The notes under the pieces: generated by a model
What the model was told of the DNA's origin: nothing
Database searches by the model: none
What the model saw: the letters and a program-made list of their open reading frames with translations, nothing else
In this document: positions 62,443-62,500 of the stretch, piece after piece
Layout of the letters: every line of letters starts with the position of its first letter
Position numbering within the stretch: position 1 is the first letter of the stretch
Made by a program: the position numbers and the translations under genes
Assembly: GCA_903897855.1 (NCBI GenBank)
Contig: CAIUDH010000045.1
Coordinates: 1 to 62,500, forward strand
From: an uncultured Bacteroidota bacterium
Lineage (GTDB): Bacteria > Bacteroidota > Bacteroidia > UKL13-3
DNA length: 62,500 nucleotides
Reading direction: 5' to 3'

Positions 62443-62500
62443 TAATTCCCTATCGTAATCCTTATTGGGAGCATATAATAAAAAGAAAACAAATCTTATT

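Overview
This is a stretch of ordinary chromosome from a member of the Bacteroidota. The evidence is a complete gldKLMN type IX secretion (T9SS)/gliding operon next to a porP/sprF gene, five large exported proteins (four with a C-terminal T9SS sorting domain, one OmpA-type envelope protein), a split transketolase, an OstA-like protein, a short AtpC, and promoters of the Bacteroidota type (TTG, about 19 bases, TAnnTTTG) instead of -35/-10 boxes. I cannot place it below phylum. About 46 protein genes are supported. I found no tRNA, rRNA, CRISPR array, prophage, insertion sequence or defence island, and no clear previously undescribed multi-gene system.

Layout. 1-2.2 kb: end of topA. 2.2-7.3 kb: small proteins, a transketolase half, an ECF sigma factor with a membrane partner carrying a three-fold PF-x-TP-xx-YFE-x-L motif and a Spy-like periplasmic protein, then a class III aminotransferase. 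7.3-17 kb: an OmpA protein with seven calcium-binding-type repeats, a GT39-like membrane protein and a 1,921-residue PKD/CUB/GEVEDY surface protein. 17-19.4 kb: an FAD oxidoreductase plus polyprenol-phosphate glycosyltransferase pair. 19.4-23.2 kb: class II (B12) ribonucleotide reductase behind a 450-base regulatory region with a DnaA-box-like cluster. 23.3-34 kb: M14 carboxypeptidase, DUF4145 protein, S9 peptidase, SDR protein, tilS, OstA-like protein and PlsC-like acyltransferase.

34-46.5 kb: gldK-gldL-gldM-gldN read leftward from a near-consensus promoter and end at a clear terminator. porP/sprF lies just upstream with its own promoter, followed by a T9SS-exported GH13 glycosidase, a bacilliredoxin and a divergent glycogen branching enzyme. 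46.5-52.4 kb: atpC, atpD, dcd, a GT2 enzyme fused to a degenerate sugar-phosphotransferase-like tail, and pyrD. 52.5-62.5 kb: one more T9SS cargo, aspartate kinase, prolyl oligopeptidase, CoA-transferase subunit A, a GT13-like glycosyltransferase, small proteins, 3-hydroxybutyryl-CoA dehydrogenase, gmhA, a single-pass membrane protein and yraN.

How the parts fit: the Gld proteins and PorP build the secretion machine that would export the PKD/CUB protein, the M14 peptidase, the GH13 enzyme and the 421-residue propeller-like protein. Several glycosyltransferases and gmhA serve envelope glycans. The most useful sequence-level observations are regulatory. Many genes start a fixed short distance after TAnnTT(T/C)GC, and three of them (aminotransferase, dcd, hbd) have exactly four bases between box and start codon, which predicts leaderless mRNAs. 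The same promoters correct several start sites.
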